Made by a program: the position numbers and the translations under genes. This document shows, one piece after another, positions 26,492 through 36,086 of a DNA stretch of 64,000 nt. Source of the DNA: Bacillota bacterium (GTDB lineage: Bacteria > Bacillota > Clostridia > Acetivibrionales > JANLFN01); contig JAEZTC010000010.1 of NCBI GenBank assembly GCA_023421675.1, positions 62,001 to 126,000 of the forward strand, read 5' to 3'. Within the stretch, counting starts at the first letter, position 1. The number at the start of each line of letters is the position of its first letter. The notes under the pieces were generated by a model. It was not told the DNA's origin, did no database searches, and saw only the letters and a list, made by a program, of their open reading frames with translations.

Positions 26492-28603
26492 TTATACGTT
26501 GAAGAGCATGTCTCCGTAAGTTGGAAGTGGCCAGATATCATCGCTTACTATTTCTTCAAGCTTATCTGCATCTGCTCTTAATGCTGACATAAGAGTGAAT
26601 ATTTCGTCTCTGTAGTAGCAAGCATGGTCATAAGTGCTTCCAGAATGTTTTGAAGCCTTATCAAGCTTCTTTTCAAGTGAATCAGTGTTCTTTTTGAAGG
26701 AAGCTGCAAGCGCTGAAGCTGTCTTTAAAAGATCTGTTTCAGCTGATATATCAGCATCAATACCTGTTGCTTTAACTGAGTTTATAGTATTTGCAAGTTC
26801 GGAAACAAAAGTAATTGCAGCAGGGAGAATCTGACGCTTAGCTATTTCAAGAGCTGCAAGAGCTTCTATATTAATAGTTTTAACATAGTTTTCAAGAGCT
26901 ATTTCATAACGTGATTCAAGTTCAATTTTGCTCAGAACATTATGTTTTTCCAAAATCTTAACATTTTTTGGAGCTACGAAAGCAGCAACAGCTTCAACTG
27001 TGTTACGGGTGTTTGGAAGTCCTCTCTTTTCAGCTTCTGTTACCCACTCGTCAGAGTAGTTGTTTCCATTAAATATAATATTCTTGTGTTTTTTAACTAT
27101 ATCAAGGATGATTTTCTGAACTTCGGCATCAAAATCCTTTGATTTCTCAAGTTTGTCAGCTATCTGTTCAAGAGTATCTGCAACTATTGTATTGAGAACA
27201 TAGTTAGGTGTAGCAACAGATGCTGATGAACCAACCATTCTGAATTCGAACTTGTTTCCTGTGAATGCAAAAGGTGAAGTTCTGTTTCTATCTGTAGTAT
27301 CCTTTGGAAGAGCAGGGAGAGTTGAAACTCCAATCTTAAGAAGTCCGCCGTCCTTGCTATTCAAAGCTTTACCATTTTCAATCTGTTCAAGTATGTCTGT
27401 AAGTTGCTCACCAAGGAATATTGAAATAATAGCCGGAGGAGCTTCATTAGCACCAAGACGGTGGTCATTTCCAGGAGTTGCAGCTGATGCTCTGAGTAAA
27501 TCTGCATAATCGTCAACAGCCTTAATTACTGTTGTAAGGAATAAGAGGAACTGAGCATTTTCGTGAGGAGTTTTTCCCGGATCAAGAAGGTTCTGTCCGT
27601 CATTGGAGGACATTGACCAGTTGTTGTGCTTACCAGAACCGTTAACGCCTGCAAATGGTTTTTCATGAAGGAGGCAAACAAGACCGTGTCTTAATGCAAC
27701 TTTCTTCATTATTTCCATTAAAAGCTGGTTATGATCGGTAGCTATGTTGGTAGTTCCGAATATTGGAGCAAGTTCGTGCTGTGCAGGTGCAACTTCGTTG
27801 TGTTTTGTCTTAGCAGGAATACCTAACTTCCAGCATTCTTCGTCCAATTCCTTCATGAAGGCAGATATTCTTTCTTTCAGAGAACCGAAGTAGTGATCTT
27901 CAAGTTCCTGACCCTTTGGTGGTTTTGAACCGAAAAGAGTACGGCCTGTATATATAAGGTCTTTACGTAAATCGTAAAGTTCTTTGTCGATGAGGAAATA
28001 TTCCTGCTCAGCACCAACAGTTGCAGTAACTCTGGTTGCAGTAGTGTTTCCGAATAATTTAAGAATTCTGATAGCTTGCTTTGATAAAGCTTCCATTGAC
28101 CTTAAGAGAGGAGTTTTTTTATCAAGAGCTTCTCCTGTGTATGAGCAGAAAGCTGTCGGAATACAAAGAGAACCGTCTTTGAAGAATGCCGGTGATGTAC
28201 AATCCCAAGCAGTATAACCTCTTGCTTCAAATGTTGCACGAAGTCCGCCAGAAGGGAATGAAGAAGCATCCGGTTCACCTTTTATTAATTCCTTGCCTGA
28301 AAATTCTGATATTACTTTACCGTCTGAAGTAGGTGAAATAAAGGAGTCGTGTTTTTCAGCTGTAATTCCGGTCATTGGCTGGAACCAGTGTGTAAAGTGT
28401 GTTGCTCCTTTTTCTATTGCCCAGTCCTTCATTGCATTTGCTACCACTTCTGCTACATCAGAAGTAAGAGGAAGCCCTTCATCTATAGTCTTCTTTAAAG
28501 CCTTATATGTAGCTTTTGGAAGGCGTTCTCTCATTACTGCATCATTAAATACGTTTGAACCGTAAATACCACTTAGATTTGATAATATACTGGTATTTTC
28601 CAT
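26492..28603 (-). CDS. glnN: Type III glutamine synthetase
   Basis: 703 aa from ATG 28603, preceded by AAAGGGG; an in-frame TTG at 28621 lies inside that ribosome binding site and is rejected. The length is about 1.6 times that of GlnA type I, as expected for GlnN. Signals include [50 protein letters not shown] and [11 protein letters not shown]. It joins ammonia and glutamate using ATP. It is monocistronic with an extended -10 promoter and a perfect terminator. Confidence 0.97.
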   Translation of the reverse strand: MENTSILSNLSGIYGSNVFNDAVMRERLPKATYKALKKTIDEGLPLTSDVAEVVANAMKDWAIEKGATHFTHWFQPMTGITAEKHDSFISPTSDGKVISEFSGKELIKGEPDASSFPSGGLRATFEARGYTAWDCTSPAFFKDGSLCIPTAFCSYTGEALDKKTPLLRSMEALSKQAIRILKLFGNTTATRVTATVGAEQEYFLIDKELYDLRKDLIYTGRTLFGSKPPKGQELEDHYFGSLKERISAFMKELDEECWKLGIPAKTKHNEVAPAQHELAPIFGTTNIATDHNQLLMEIMKKVALRHGLVCLLHEKPFAGVNGSGKHNNWSMSSNDGQNLLDPGKTPHENAQFLLFLTTVIKAVDDYADLLRASAATPGNDHRLGANEAPPAIISIFLGEQLTDILEQIENGKALNSKDGGLLKIGVSTLPALPKDTTDRNRTSPFAFTGNKFEFRMVGSSASVATPNYVLNTIVADTLEQIADKLEKSKDFDAEVQKIILDIVKKHKNIIFNGNNYSDEWVTEAEKRGLPNTRNTVEAVAAFVAPKNVKILEKHNVLSKIELESRYEIALENYVKTINIEALAALEIAKRQILPAAITFVSELANTINSVKATGIDADISAETDLLKTASALAASFKKNTDSLEKKLDKASKHSGSTYDHACYYRDEIFTLMSALRADADKLEEIVSDDIWPLPTYGDMLFNV

Positions 28604-28693
28604 TTTAATATCCCCTTTCAAATAGTTTTCCGTCAGGAAATAAATTATTTAAATTGTTTTGCATATTGTATCCTTTTTAAAAACACTTAAAAT

Positions 28694-28702
28694 ATTATAA
28701 CA
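28694..28702 (-). promoter_or_regulatory. Extended -10 promoter of glnN
   Basis: On the minus strand TGTTATAAT; the start would be about 80 bases before the glnN ATG. The 378-base gap 28604-28981 is otherwise very AT-rich and shows no gene or known riboswitch. Confidence 0.5.
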
Positions 28703-28981
28703 ATTTTGAACAAATAAAAAAAGTGCATCAAATTAACTTTGAAACACCTTTGTAAGTTCAAAATTTAATACTTTAAACGCCATTGTTTAAAAAGTAATAC
28801 GGATTAACTTTTTATTCTATATAATATATTACTTTTTTTTTATAGAAAATGCAAGTCGTAATTTAAAAAAATTCATATTTATTGTTAATAATATTTTACA
28901 ATGGGTAAATTTACAGCGTGGCAATTAGAAAAATACAGTAGTAAAATATTATGTAATAAAGATATATAAGGAGAGTAATTA

Positions 28982-30157
28982 TTGTTCCCAATAAATATAG
29001 TTACGATAATATTAATAATTGTATTTATAGCCCCTTTAGTTTATGGAGCATATAAACATTTTACAAGGGAAAAGGTGTTTTATTCTATTTCCTCGATACT
29101 TGATAATATTATGCTGATTATAGGCCTCTTTCTGTCTGTTTACCTTGTGAGAAAGATATATTTTGATCATGAAAGCGGTGTTTTCAAAGGTATTTATGAC
29201 ATCATTCCTAAAGTCTTAAAGCAAGCCTTTTATGGACGAGATGTATTTGTTTACATTGTTAATGTACCTTTGCTGCTGTTGATATATTTATCTCTGGTAA
29301 GAATTGTTACAAGACCGCTGTATAACCATGTGATAATCCCGTTTTCAGATTGGGTTTATTCAAAAGTGAGTTCAATGGGTAATGTAGGAAGAAAAATTCT
29401 TGGAATTATATCACAAATTCCGAAATCGATTTTTATCTTGTTTATTTCTGTACTTTTACTTAATTTTTATAACTATTATAATCCTTCTCAGACTTTATCA
29501 CGATGGATTAATGAATCTCCAATGTATCAAGTGGTATATAAAAATGCAATTTCACCGGTACTTAACTCAAATATAGCAAAGCAAATTCCAATAGTTTTAA
29601 ATGATACTTTCAGAAAGCAGAAAACTCAGGGGGTTTCAAATCCAAACCCTATAAATGGTAAGGGTAATCCATTCGTTATACAGTATTTTAATGGGGTTAC
29701 ACTTGATGAAGCTATAAAATCTAATTCTGAAATAGATAATGCAGCCAAAAAGATTGTCGGAAATGAGAAAGACGGCAGAAAGAAAGCTAAACTCATATAT
29801 ACATGGATAACCAAGAACATATCATATGATTATGAAAAGGTAGAGCTCGTAAATAAAGAGGTGCCGGGTGTCCAATCGGGATCTATTATAGCTTACGATA
29901 CAAGGAAAGGTATATGTTTCGATTATTCGTCACTCTATATATCAATGTGCAGGGCGGTTGGCCTTAAAGTGAGAATGATAACAGGGCTTGGATATAATGG
30001 GGTCATTTGGGGTGACCATGCATGGAATCAGGTATATTATACCGAGGGCAACAGATGGATGAATATTGATACTACCTTTGGAGTCAATGGCAATTATTTT
30101 GATAAGCCTGACTTTAATGTAGACCATAAAGACGCCGAGATTCAGGGTGAGTGGTAA
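28982..30157 (+). CDS. Membrane-anchored transglutaminase-like protein
   Basis: 391 aa from TTG 28982 after GGAGAG. At least four hydrophobic segments (~5-22, ~38-55, ~90-110, ~150-165) precede an extracellular C-terminal transglutaminase-like domain (~250-375). The triad is visible: C312 in KGICFDYSSL, His in WGDHAWNQVY and Asp in MNIDTTFG. Proteins of this fold in bacteria are usually cysteine proteases or peptide crosslinkers. It is convergent with the YmaF-like gene, 8 bases away, and stands alone. Substrate unknown. Confidence 0.82.
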   Translation: MFPINIVTIILIIVFIAPLVYGAYKHFTREKVFYSISSILDNIMLIIGLFLSVYLVRKIYFDHESGVFKGIYDIIPKVLKQAFYGRDVFVYIVNVPLLLLIYLSLVRIVTRPLYNHVIIPFSDWVYSKVSSMGNVGRKILGIISQIPKSIFILFISVLLLNFYNYYNPSQTLSRWINESPMYQVVYKNAISPVLNSNIAKQIPIVLNDTFRKQKTQGVSNPNPINGKGNPFVIQYFNGVTLDEAIKSNSEIDNAAKKIVGNEKDGRKKAKLIYTWITKNISYDYEKVELVNKEVPGVQSGSIIAYDTRKGICFDYSSLYISMCRAVGLKVRMITGLGYNGVIWGDHAWNQVYYTEGNRWMNIDTTFGVNGNYFDKPDFNVDHKDAEIQGEW

Positions 30158-30165
30158 GGAATATT

Positions 30166-30483
30166 CTAAATATATGCCTCGTTAACGGTTCTTTTGGCTG
30201 TATATTCAATATCTTCAGAGGTTTGACCGGAAAATGAGTGCTCATGCTGGGCATTTGCTTCCAATACCCCTTCGATATGGTGTATATGCCCATTTTCAGT
30301 CTTTATAGGCAAACCGGTTATTCCGGAAAAATAATGTGTATGGTTGCTGTATGAAGAAATTCCGTAAAACGAGTGAAAATGGAATGAATTTATACCGATA
30401 ATCTTTTCTGTATAGCCGATAATTCTATGTTTATGCATATTTTTCATATCAGAATCAAGCTTATATTTATGTATGTGTGACAT
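30166..30483 (-). CDS. Histidine-rich YmaF-like protein (105 aa)
   Basis: Starts best at ATG 30483, 9 bases after GGAGG; an ATG two codons upstream is only 3 bases away. It has 13 His residues, mostly as HxH pairs at regular intervals: SHIHK, MHKH, FHFHSFYG, NHTHYFSG, GHIHHIEG, QHEHSFSG. The repeated 'GHxHxxxG' pattern is the YmaF style known from Bacillus spore formers. It suggests metal binding on a beta-repeat scaffold; there is no signal peptide. It may be expressed in spores, but no sporulation promoter was confirmed. Confidence 0.75.
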   Translation of the reverse strand: MSHIHKYKLDSDMKNMHKHRIIGYTEKIIGINSFHFHSFYGISSYSNHTHYFSGITGLPIKTENGHIHHIEGVLEANAQHEHSFSGQTSEDIEYTAKRTVNEAYI

Positions 30484-30641
30484 TTTCATTATCCTCCATA
30501 AAAGCAGCTTGTTATTAAAATGTGTAAAATTATCAGAAATATTAGTGATAAAATATGTAAGTAAGACCATTTGCGAATATTGATTTTAATCTATTAAGAT
30601 TATAAAATTAATGAATTAACTGTTTTGATTATGAGGTTAAA

Positions 30642-31307
30642 ATGAAAAATTTGAAAAAAATTTCACTTGTAATTTTCGATATGGACGGCTTAATGTTTGA
30701 TACTGAACGTATTGCAGCAGATGCATGGAAAAGTGCAGGTATATCGTCAGGTATAGAAATACCTGACCATTTGATTCAAAGTATTGTGGGTGTTAATGCA
30801 AAAAAATCAGAAGAAATTTTTATGGACTATTTTGGGAAAAGCTTTCCATATAGCGAAATAAGAAAAATAAGACTGGAGTATTCGACAAAGCTTATAGAAA
30901 AGGAAGGTATTCCTGTAAAGAAAGGTTTGCATGAGCTCCTCGATTTTCTTTCAGTAAGGAAAATTTCTAGAGCTGTTGCAACTTCTACAGAAAGGCAAAG
31001 AACAGCTTTTTATCTTTCAAAAGGAGAAATAAGCGATAAATTTGATATAATTATATGTGGGGACGAGGTTAAAAACAGCAAACCTGACCCTGACATCTTT
31101 CTGGAAGCTGCCAGGAGAATGGGTGTCACTCCAGATGAGTGTATTGTGCTTGAAGACTCAGAGAACGGCTTAATGGCAGCATACAGGGCAGGAATGTACC
31201 CGGTTCTGATCCCGGACATAAAAAGACCGTGCAGTGAAATAATGAAAATTGTTTATAAAGAGTTTAAATCTCTGGATGAAGTCAAAGGCCTTTTTGCTAA
31301 CTCATAG
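30642..31307 (+). CDS. HAD-superfamily sugar-phosphatase / beta-phosphoglucomutase-like hydrolase
   Basis: 221 aa. Motif I is VIFDMDGLMFDTE, with DxD nucleophile and acid; motif II is the Thr/Ser in RAVATST; motif III and IV are the Lys in NSKPDPDIF and the acidic VLEDSENGLMAA. The helical cap follows motif I, as in subfamily IA. Substrates in this group are sugar phosphates or small phosphoesters, not decidable here. It ends 14 bases before a response regulator gene and is probably co-transcribed with it. Confidence 0.88.
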   Translation: MKNLKKISLVIFDMDGLMFDTERIAADAWKSAGISSGIEIPDHLIQSIVGVNAKKSEEIFMDYFGKSFPYSEIRKIRLEYSTKLIEKEGIPVKKGLHELLDFLSVRKISRAVATSTERQRTAFYLSKGEISDKFDIIICGDEVKNSKPDPDIFLEAARRMGVTPDECIVLEDSENGLMAAYRAGMYPVLIPDIKRPCSEIMKIVYKEFKSLDEVKGLFANS

Positions 31308-31321
31308 AAGTGGGGGCGTTT

Positions 31322-32017
31322 ATGCACAGTAAGTTGATATACGTAGTTGATGATGAACAGAATATTCGTGACCTTATAAAATCATACCTTATAAAAGAAG
31401 GCTATGATGTTGAAATATTTGCGGATGGTACAGCAGCATATGAAAAATTCAAGGTTGTTCATGCAGATATGCTCATTATGGATATAATGATGCCTGGGCT
31501 TGATGGATATGACTTGTGCCGTGAGATTCGCAATATTGATGAAAATGTTCCTATTATAATGGTTTCGGCAAAAGACGAGGAAATTGACAGGGTTGTCGGA
31601 CTGGAACTTGGAAGCGATGATTATATATCAAAACCATTCAGTCCCAGGGAATTGGTTGCCAGAGTTAAAAATATATTTAAAAGAATAAGGAACGAAGCTG
31701 CTGCAGGGAGTACACTGAGAAGAGAGCTCAAATGCAAGGATGTAACTGTTTATCCAGATGAAAGAAGAATAATAGCCGGCGGCAGCGAGATAGAATTGAC
31801 GGCCAAAGAATATGATATGGTTGTATACCTAATTCAGAACAGAAACAGGGTTCTAACCAGGGATCAACTCATAACAAATATATGGGGATATGATTATATC
31901 GGGGATGCCAGAGCAATAGACGATCTTGTAAAAAGGGTAAGAAAAAAGCTTTCGGAGGCAGGCTCAGTACTTGAAATAGTAACTGTTTGGGGTTACGGCT
32001 ATAAAATTTGTGATTAA
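31322..32017 (+). CDS. OmpR/PhoB-family response regulator
   Basis: 231 aa from ATG 31322 after GTGGGGGCG; the in-frame GTG at 31310 is part of the ribosome binding site. The receiver domain has DDE near residue 10, phospho-acceptor Asp in LIMDIMMPGLDGYD, and Lys in SKPFSPREL. The winged-helix output domain has ELTAKEYDMVVYL and RAIDDLVKRVRKKL. Partner of the downstream kinase, 11 bases apart. Stimulus and targets unknown. Confidence 0.95.
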   Translation: MHSKLIYVVDDEQNIRDLIKSYLIKEGYDVEIFADGTAAYEKFKVVHADMLIMDIMMPGLDGYDLCREIRNIDENVPIIMVSAKDEEIDRVVGLELGSDDYISKPFSPRELVARVKNIFKRIRNEAAAGSTLRRELKCKDVTVYPDERRIIAGGSEIELTAKEYDMVVYLIQNRNRVLTRDQLITNIWGYDYIGDARAIDDLVKRVRKKLSEAGSVLEIVTVWGYGYKICD

Positions 32018-32028
32018 GCGGAGAACCT

Positions 32029-33417
32029 ATGAAAATAAGTATTTCTTATAAAATTATAGCTTCATATTTTCTTATAATAGTTACATCTATGGTAGCCGTA
32101 GGATTTATCTTTAATAATTTCGGAAGAAGCTATATGGAAAAGCAGGCAATAAGGTATCTTAAAAGTGATGCTTATGATATTGAACAGATTCTTATTAAGA
32201 ATTCGGCTGACACCAACCAAAATATTCAGGAAAGATTAAGAGAATTAAGAGATGAAGTGCGCAGGGGAATAGGGACTATCTCCAGTGATTGCATAATTAT
32301 TTCTGCTGCTAATAGGAGGGTTATTTTTCCGAAGGATACCCCGGATATAAACAGAATGAAGATGCTTTTTCTTAATCAAATAAAAGAAAAGCTTGATAAG
32401 TATGAAGATTCCAGTATTAATATAAAAATTAAGAATGTCGAGTATATAGTCTTTTTGCACCCTGTCATGCAAAAGGATGGCAGCAGGATACAGGATTGGA
32501 TATTGACATATACACCTATAGCATCAATGAGACAGCTGAATAAGGGAATGTTTATGGTGCTTTTGACCGCGATGGCCTTAACAGGTGTAGTAGCGATTGT
32601 GTTTGGGATTTTTATAGCAAGGTCTATAGCTAAACCTATTGTAATGCTTAAAAAACGGGCTGAACTTCTATCAAACAGGGATTTTGACAGCAAGGTTGAA
32701 ATTAATACCGGAGATGAGCTTGAAGAATTGGCTAATACTATGAACAAAATGGCTGAAGTTCTTAAACAATATGATGTAGGGCAGAAAAAGTTCATCCAGA
32801 ATGCATCACATGAGTTAAAAACTCCTCTTATGTCAATACAGGGATATGCCGAGGGTATTAAGGACGGAGTGTTCAGTGATAATTCACAGGCCCTTGATAT
32901 TATAGTTGAAGAGAGCATAAGGCTTAAAAGGATAGTGGAAGAAGTAATTTTTCTTTCAAAGCTTGAGACTATAGAAGGTTTTTACAAGTTTAAATCAGCA
33001 GGCATAAATGAATTGATTGAAAAAAGTATAGATAAGATTAATAGCATCGCGCTTAAAAATAATATTACTATTGATACAAAGCTGAGTAAAAATATAAATT
33101 TAAATGTTGATGAGGATAAGTTAATACAAGCACTTATTAATGTACTTGGTAATTGCCTCAGATATGCAAAGAGCAAGGTTACGGTTTCTGCTCAAACCAA
33201 GGATAAAAATTTTGAAATAGTAGTTTCGGATGATGGCAATGGTTTTGAAGAAAACGATCTTAAAAATATATTTGAAAGGTTTTATAAAGGAAGTAAGGGA
33301 GATACAGGGCTTGGAATGGCTATTACAAAAGTCATAATTGAAAAGCACCGGGGTAGTATTTCTGCTTTAAATGCAGCAGAAGGCGGAGCTCAGTTTATAA
33401 TAAAACTGCCTATGTAA
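32029..33417 (+). CDS. Sensor histidine kinase
   Basis: 462 aa. Two membrane helices (~10-30 and ~170-195) enclose a ~140-residue extracellular sensor with no domain I recognise. A HAMP segment (~195-245) follows, then the phospho-acceptor His in NASHELKTPLMSIQGYAEGI, the N box NVLGNCLRYA, and the ATP lid DDGNGFEEND / GLGMAITKVI. It phosphorylates the regulator encoded just upstream. A terminator follows 3 bases after the stop. Confidence 0.95.
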   Translation: MKISISYKIIASYFLIIVTSMVAVGFIFNNFGRSYMEKQAIRYLKSDAYDIEQILIKNSADTNQNIQERLRELRDEVRRGIGTISSDCIIISAANRRVIFPKDTPDINRMKMLFLNQIKEKLDKYEDSSINIKIKNVEYIVFLHPVMQKDGSRIQDWILTYTPIASMRQLNKGMFMVLLTAMALTGVVAIVFGIFIARSIAKPIVMLKKRAELLSNRDFDSKVEINTGDELEELANTMNKMAEVLKQYDVGQKKFIQNASHELKTPLMSIQGYAEGIKDGVFSDNSQALDIIVEESIRLKRIVEEVIFLSKLETIEGFYKFKSAGINELIEKSIDKINSIALKNNITIDTKLSKNINLNVDEDKLIQALINVLGNCLRYAKSKVTVSAQTKDKNFEIVVSDDGNGFEENDLKNIFERFYKGSKGDTGLGMAITKVIIEKHRGSISALNAAEGGAQFIIKLPM

Positions 33418-33420
33418 TGC

Positions 33421-33453
33421 AAAAGACCCTGCACTTATGTGCAAGGCCTTTTT
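33421..33453 (+). terminator. Intrinsic terminator after the sensor kinase
   Basis: A 13-bp imperfect stem AAAGACCCTGCAC / GTGCAAGGCCTTT (two mismatches) with loop TTAT, followed by TTTTT. Confidence 0.75.
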
Positions 33454-33639
33454 AGGGGGTGTTCAGCTGAACGTTATTACGATCCTTGCACTGATAATTG
33501 CCTCAAATGCTGCTGCTTAAAGGCTCTAATATTTTTTTATATGTTAGTGATTATGTTTCAAAATATCCTTAAGGATCTATTATATTCATACCACTCTTCC
33601 CAATATTTAAACAATTTTTGATAATTTTTTTAAAATAAT

Positions 33640-34860
33640 TTATGTTCTGTCCATAAACACATCTTCATACCAAATTGAGTTCTGAAGGCCCTCTGCAAGT
33701 ACTGTTCCCCTTATTATTGAATTGTTGCCGAATTTTTCGCGCAGTTTATCCATACAAATATTCAACTGCCTTCTTTTTTCATGTCGTTCCTCATAAAAAA
33801 GCGTTAGTTGCTCGAAACCTGTTGTGTCGCTTAAGCCTGTAACCCTTACACCTATTTGACGTACTTTTTCCCTGCTCCATATTTCAGCTGCAAGCCTTGA
33901 AGCCGCTGAATATATATCCTCAGTAAGGTCGGTAGGATGCTGAAGAGTGGTCTGATGCTGACGTGAGTTCAGGGTTGAGTCCTTAAGGTGTATTTGAACG
34001 GTACGGCAGCATTTATTTATTTCACGGAGCCTCTTTGCAACCTGCTCACTATGTACCAGCAGCATTACGTTTATTTCATCAAGAGTAAGAGCATCGTTGG
34101 GCAGCGTACTGCTGTTCCCTATGCCTTTTACCGGATCCTGTACGCTTCGTACCTTTTCATCATCGATTCCATTGGCGTTCATCCACAATGTTATCCCTAC
34201 GATACCGAATTTGTCCTTAAGCATTTGAATCGGGGCGGCCGCAAGGTCACCGATGGTTTGGATTCCCATAGAACAAAGTTTTGCTGCTGTTCTTCTGCCG
34301 ACAAATATAAGGTCCTTGACGGGAAGGGGCCATATCATGGAGTGAAGATTGTCAGACGTTATTACAGTCACTGCATCAGGCTTCTTATAATCCGATCCCA
34401 TTTTTGCAAGCAGTTTGTTGTAGGAGACCCCGATTGAAACGGTAAGACCCGTTTCTCTTTTGATTCTTTCCCTTATGACATGAGCTGTCTGTTCTGAAGG
34501 ACCAAGCAGCCTTTCACAGCCTGTATAATCAATAAATGCCTCGTCAATTCCGTAACGCTCCATAAGGGGTGAATACTGCCTGATTATAGACATTACATGG
34601 TTTGACATTCTAAAGTAAAGAGGAAACCTTGCTTTGACAAAACTTATATCCGGGCACAAATCTCTGGCTTCTTTTAAAGGCATTCCCGCCGCAATACCGA
34701 ACTTTTTTGCGGGGCGTGAAGCGGCAAGAACTATCCCGCAGCGGGCATCGGGATTGCCTGTAACTGCAATTAGACTGTCGAAATTATATTTTCCGCCGCT
34801 TTCAACTATTTCACAGCTGGCATAAAACGAATTTAAGTCAATATGAAATATGCTTCTCAT
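33640..34860 (-). CDS. dinB: DNA polymerase IV (Y-family)
   Basis: 406 aa from ATG 34860. The N-terminus IFHIDLNSFYASCE has the first catalytic Asp; YGIDEAFIDYTG has the DE pair; SIGVSYNKLLAKMGSDYKKP is the palm/thumb region and the little-finger domain follows. It lacks a clear beta-clamp QLxLF-type tail, but QLTLFYEE near residue 378 may serve. It performs error-prone translesion synthesis. It is preceded by a small gene 1 base away and a LexA box upstream, so it belongs to the SOS response. Confidence 0.94.
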   Translation of the reverse strand: MRSIFHIDLNSFYASCEIVESGGKYNFDSLIAVTGNPDARCGIVLAASRPAKKFGIAAGMPLKEARDLCPDISFVKARFPLYFRMSNHVMSIIRQYSPLMERYGIDEAFIDYTGCERLLGPSEQTAHVIRERIKRETGLTVSIGVSYNKLLAKMGSDYKKPDAVTVITSDNLHSMIWPLPVKDLIFVGRRTAAKLCSMGIQTIGDLAAAPIQMLKDKFGIVGITLWMNANGIDDEKVRSVQDPVKGIGNSSTLPNDALTLDEINVMLLVHSEQVAKRLREINKCCRTVQIHLKDSTLNSRQHQTTLQHPTDLTEDIYSAASRLAAEIWSREKVRQIGVRVTGLSDTTGFEQLTLFYEERHEKRRQLNICMDKLREKFGNNSIIRGTVLAEGLQNSIWYEDVFMDRT

Positions 34861-34861
34861 G

Positions 34862-35104
34862 CTATTCACCGATCTTTTCTATAAACCACCTGTCTTTATC
34901 CTTATCCCATCTCAATTCGACTATCTTTTCTGCAGACCGGCATTTATATAATACACACCGGTTAAAGGTTTTGCGCATATCGGTTTGGGAAATAACCTTG
35001 TCCACCTTGAACCGGTTCCCGTCAAGCAGAAAAAAAGCTGGAACGGGGGGATAGCCGGGATAAAAGTCAACCAGAACCCTTGTAAGCCTGTTAATACCCT
35101 TCAT
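34862..35104 (-). CDS. Small protein co-transcribed with dinB under LexA control (80 aa)
   Basis: It begins at ATG 35104, 39 bases downstream of the LexA box, and ends 1 base before dinB, so it is the first gene of an SOS operon. It is basic at the N-terminus (MKGINRLTRVLVDFYPGYPP), then PAFFLLDGNRFKVDKVI and ELRWDKDKDRWFIEKI. The pattern 'PxxFxxxGxxYxVxxV...W' recalls small DUF6504-type partners of Y-family polymerases in actinobacteria, but that is a guess. It may help the polymerase bind DNA. Confidence 0.72.
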   Translation of the reverse strand: MKGINRLTRVLVDFYPGYPPVPAFFLLDGNRFKVDKVISQTDMRKTFNRCVLYKCRSAEKIVELRWDKDKDRWFIEKIGE

Positions 35105-35142
35105 AACGCCATCATTCCCGGTTAAAAATTTCTATTGCAAAT

Positions 35143-35156
35143 CGAACACATGTTCG
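35143..35156 (-). promoter_or_regulatory. LexA (SOS) box upstream of the dinB operon
   Basis: CGAACACATGTTCG is a perfect match to the Gram-positive SOS box CGAAC-N4-GTTCG. It lies 39 bases before the first gene of the operon. Induction by DNA damage through LexA cleavage is expected. Confidence 0.95.
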
Positions 35157-35206
35157 ATAAAATTATTATAATACCCGGACAACTTTTTTGTAAAGGGGTA
35201 AATTAT

Positions 35207-35215
35207 GTTATAATT
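35207..35215 (+). promoter_or_regulatory. Extended -10 promoter of the DUF72 gene
   Basis: TGTTATAAT; only a weak -35 is visible. It lies about 57 bases before the start codon. Confidence 0.5.
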
Positions 35216-35271
35216 TGAATGGTTGTACCGCTGGATATTGTTAACTGCGGACAGCTGTTTGAGGAGGATCT

Positions 35272-36039
35272 ATGATATGTGTCGGTACCTGCGGCTACTC
35301 ATATAAGGATTGGATAGGGCCGTTTTATCCTGAAGGAACTAAAGATTCCCAAATGCTTGAATATTATTCTACAAACATGGATTTTGTCGAATTGAATTCA
35401 TCATTTTACCATATGCCGGGATTAAAATTGTTTGACGGTATTACAAAAAAGACCCCCGATGACTTCAAAGTTGCAGTAAAGCTTTATCAGGGTTTTACAC
35501 ACTTAAGAGATTCTGATAGCGCGGCTGCTGATAGTTTTATGTATTCGGTGAAACCTCTGGCAGAAGCAAAAAAGCTTATGTGCCTACTGGCGCAATTCCC
35601 ATATTCATTTCACTTTAATGCGCAGAATATGGATTATATGAAAAGAATGCGAAGCTGGTTTAAAGACGTACCTTTGAATGTTGAATTCAGAAACCAGGCG
35701 TGGATTTCGGAACATGTAATGAAGACTTTAAAAGCAGAGGACATAGGTTATGTATGTGTAGATGAACCGCATATCAAGGGTCTTATTAAGAATGTCGTTG
35801 CGGCAACCTCAAAAATAGCATACCTGAGACTGCATGGCAGAAATGCAGAAAAATGGTATGAAGGCGAAGGCTCTGAACGTTACGATTACAGGTACAGTAC
35901 CCAAGAACTGGCACAATGGGTTCCGCGTATTAAAATGCTGGACAGTGACTCAATGATTACTGTAGTTGCATTTAACAACCATCCCAAGGGTAAAGCGGTT
36001 GAAAATGCCAGAATGATGCTGCAACTGCTTAAAAAGTAA
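35272..36039 (+). CDS. DUF72 (YecE-like) protein
   Basis: 255 aa. The N-terminus VGTCGYSYKDWIGPFYP, ELNSSFYHMPG, and the middle VEFRNQAW, YLRLHGRNA and VVAFNNHPKGKAVENA are DUF72 hallmarks. These proteins form a TIM-barrel and have no firmly established activity. The ATG follows GAGGAGG. It is monocistronic. Confidence 0.92.
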   Translation: MICVGTCGYSYKDWIGPFYPEGTKDSQMLEYYSTNMDFVELNSSFYHMPGLKLFDGITKKTPDDFKVAVKLYQGFTHLRDSDSAAADSFMYSVKPLAEAKKLMCLLAQFPYSFHFNAQNMDYMKRMRSWFKDVPLNVEFRNQAWISEHVMKTLKAEDIGYVCVDEPHIKGLIKNVVAATSKIAYLRLHGRNAEKWYEGEGSERYDYRYSTQELAQWVPRIKMLDSDSMITVVAFNNHPKGKAVENARMMLQLLKK

Positions 36040-36045
36040 ATTTAA

Positions 36046-36074
36046 AAAGGTCATGCAATAAATGCATGACCTTT
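36046..36074. terminator. Bidirectional terminator between DUF72 and the SASP gene
   Basis: Perfect 12-bp stem AAAGGTCATGCA / TGCATGACCTTT with loop ATAAA, flanked by A-rich and T-rich sides. Confidence 0.9.
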
Positions 36075-36086
36075 AATTTGTAAAGC

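Noticed and set aside
33439..33621. 60-aa frame after the sensor kinase
   Set aside because: Starts inside the terminator, has cysteine-rich but low-complexity sequence and no ribosome binding site.
33988..34437. 149-aa plus-strand frame inside dinB
   Set aside because: Antisense shadow of dinB.
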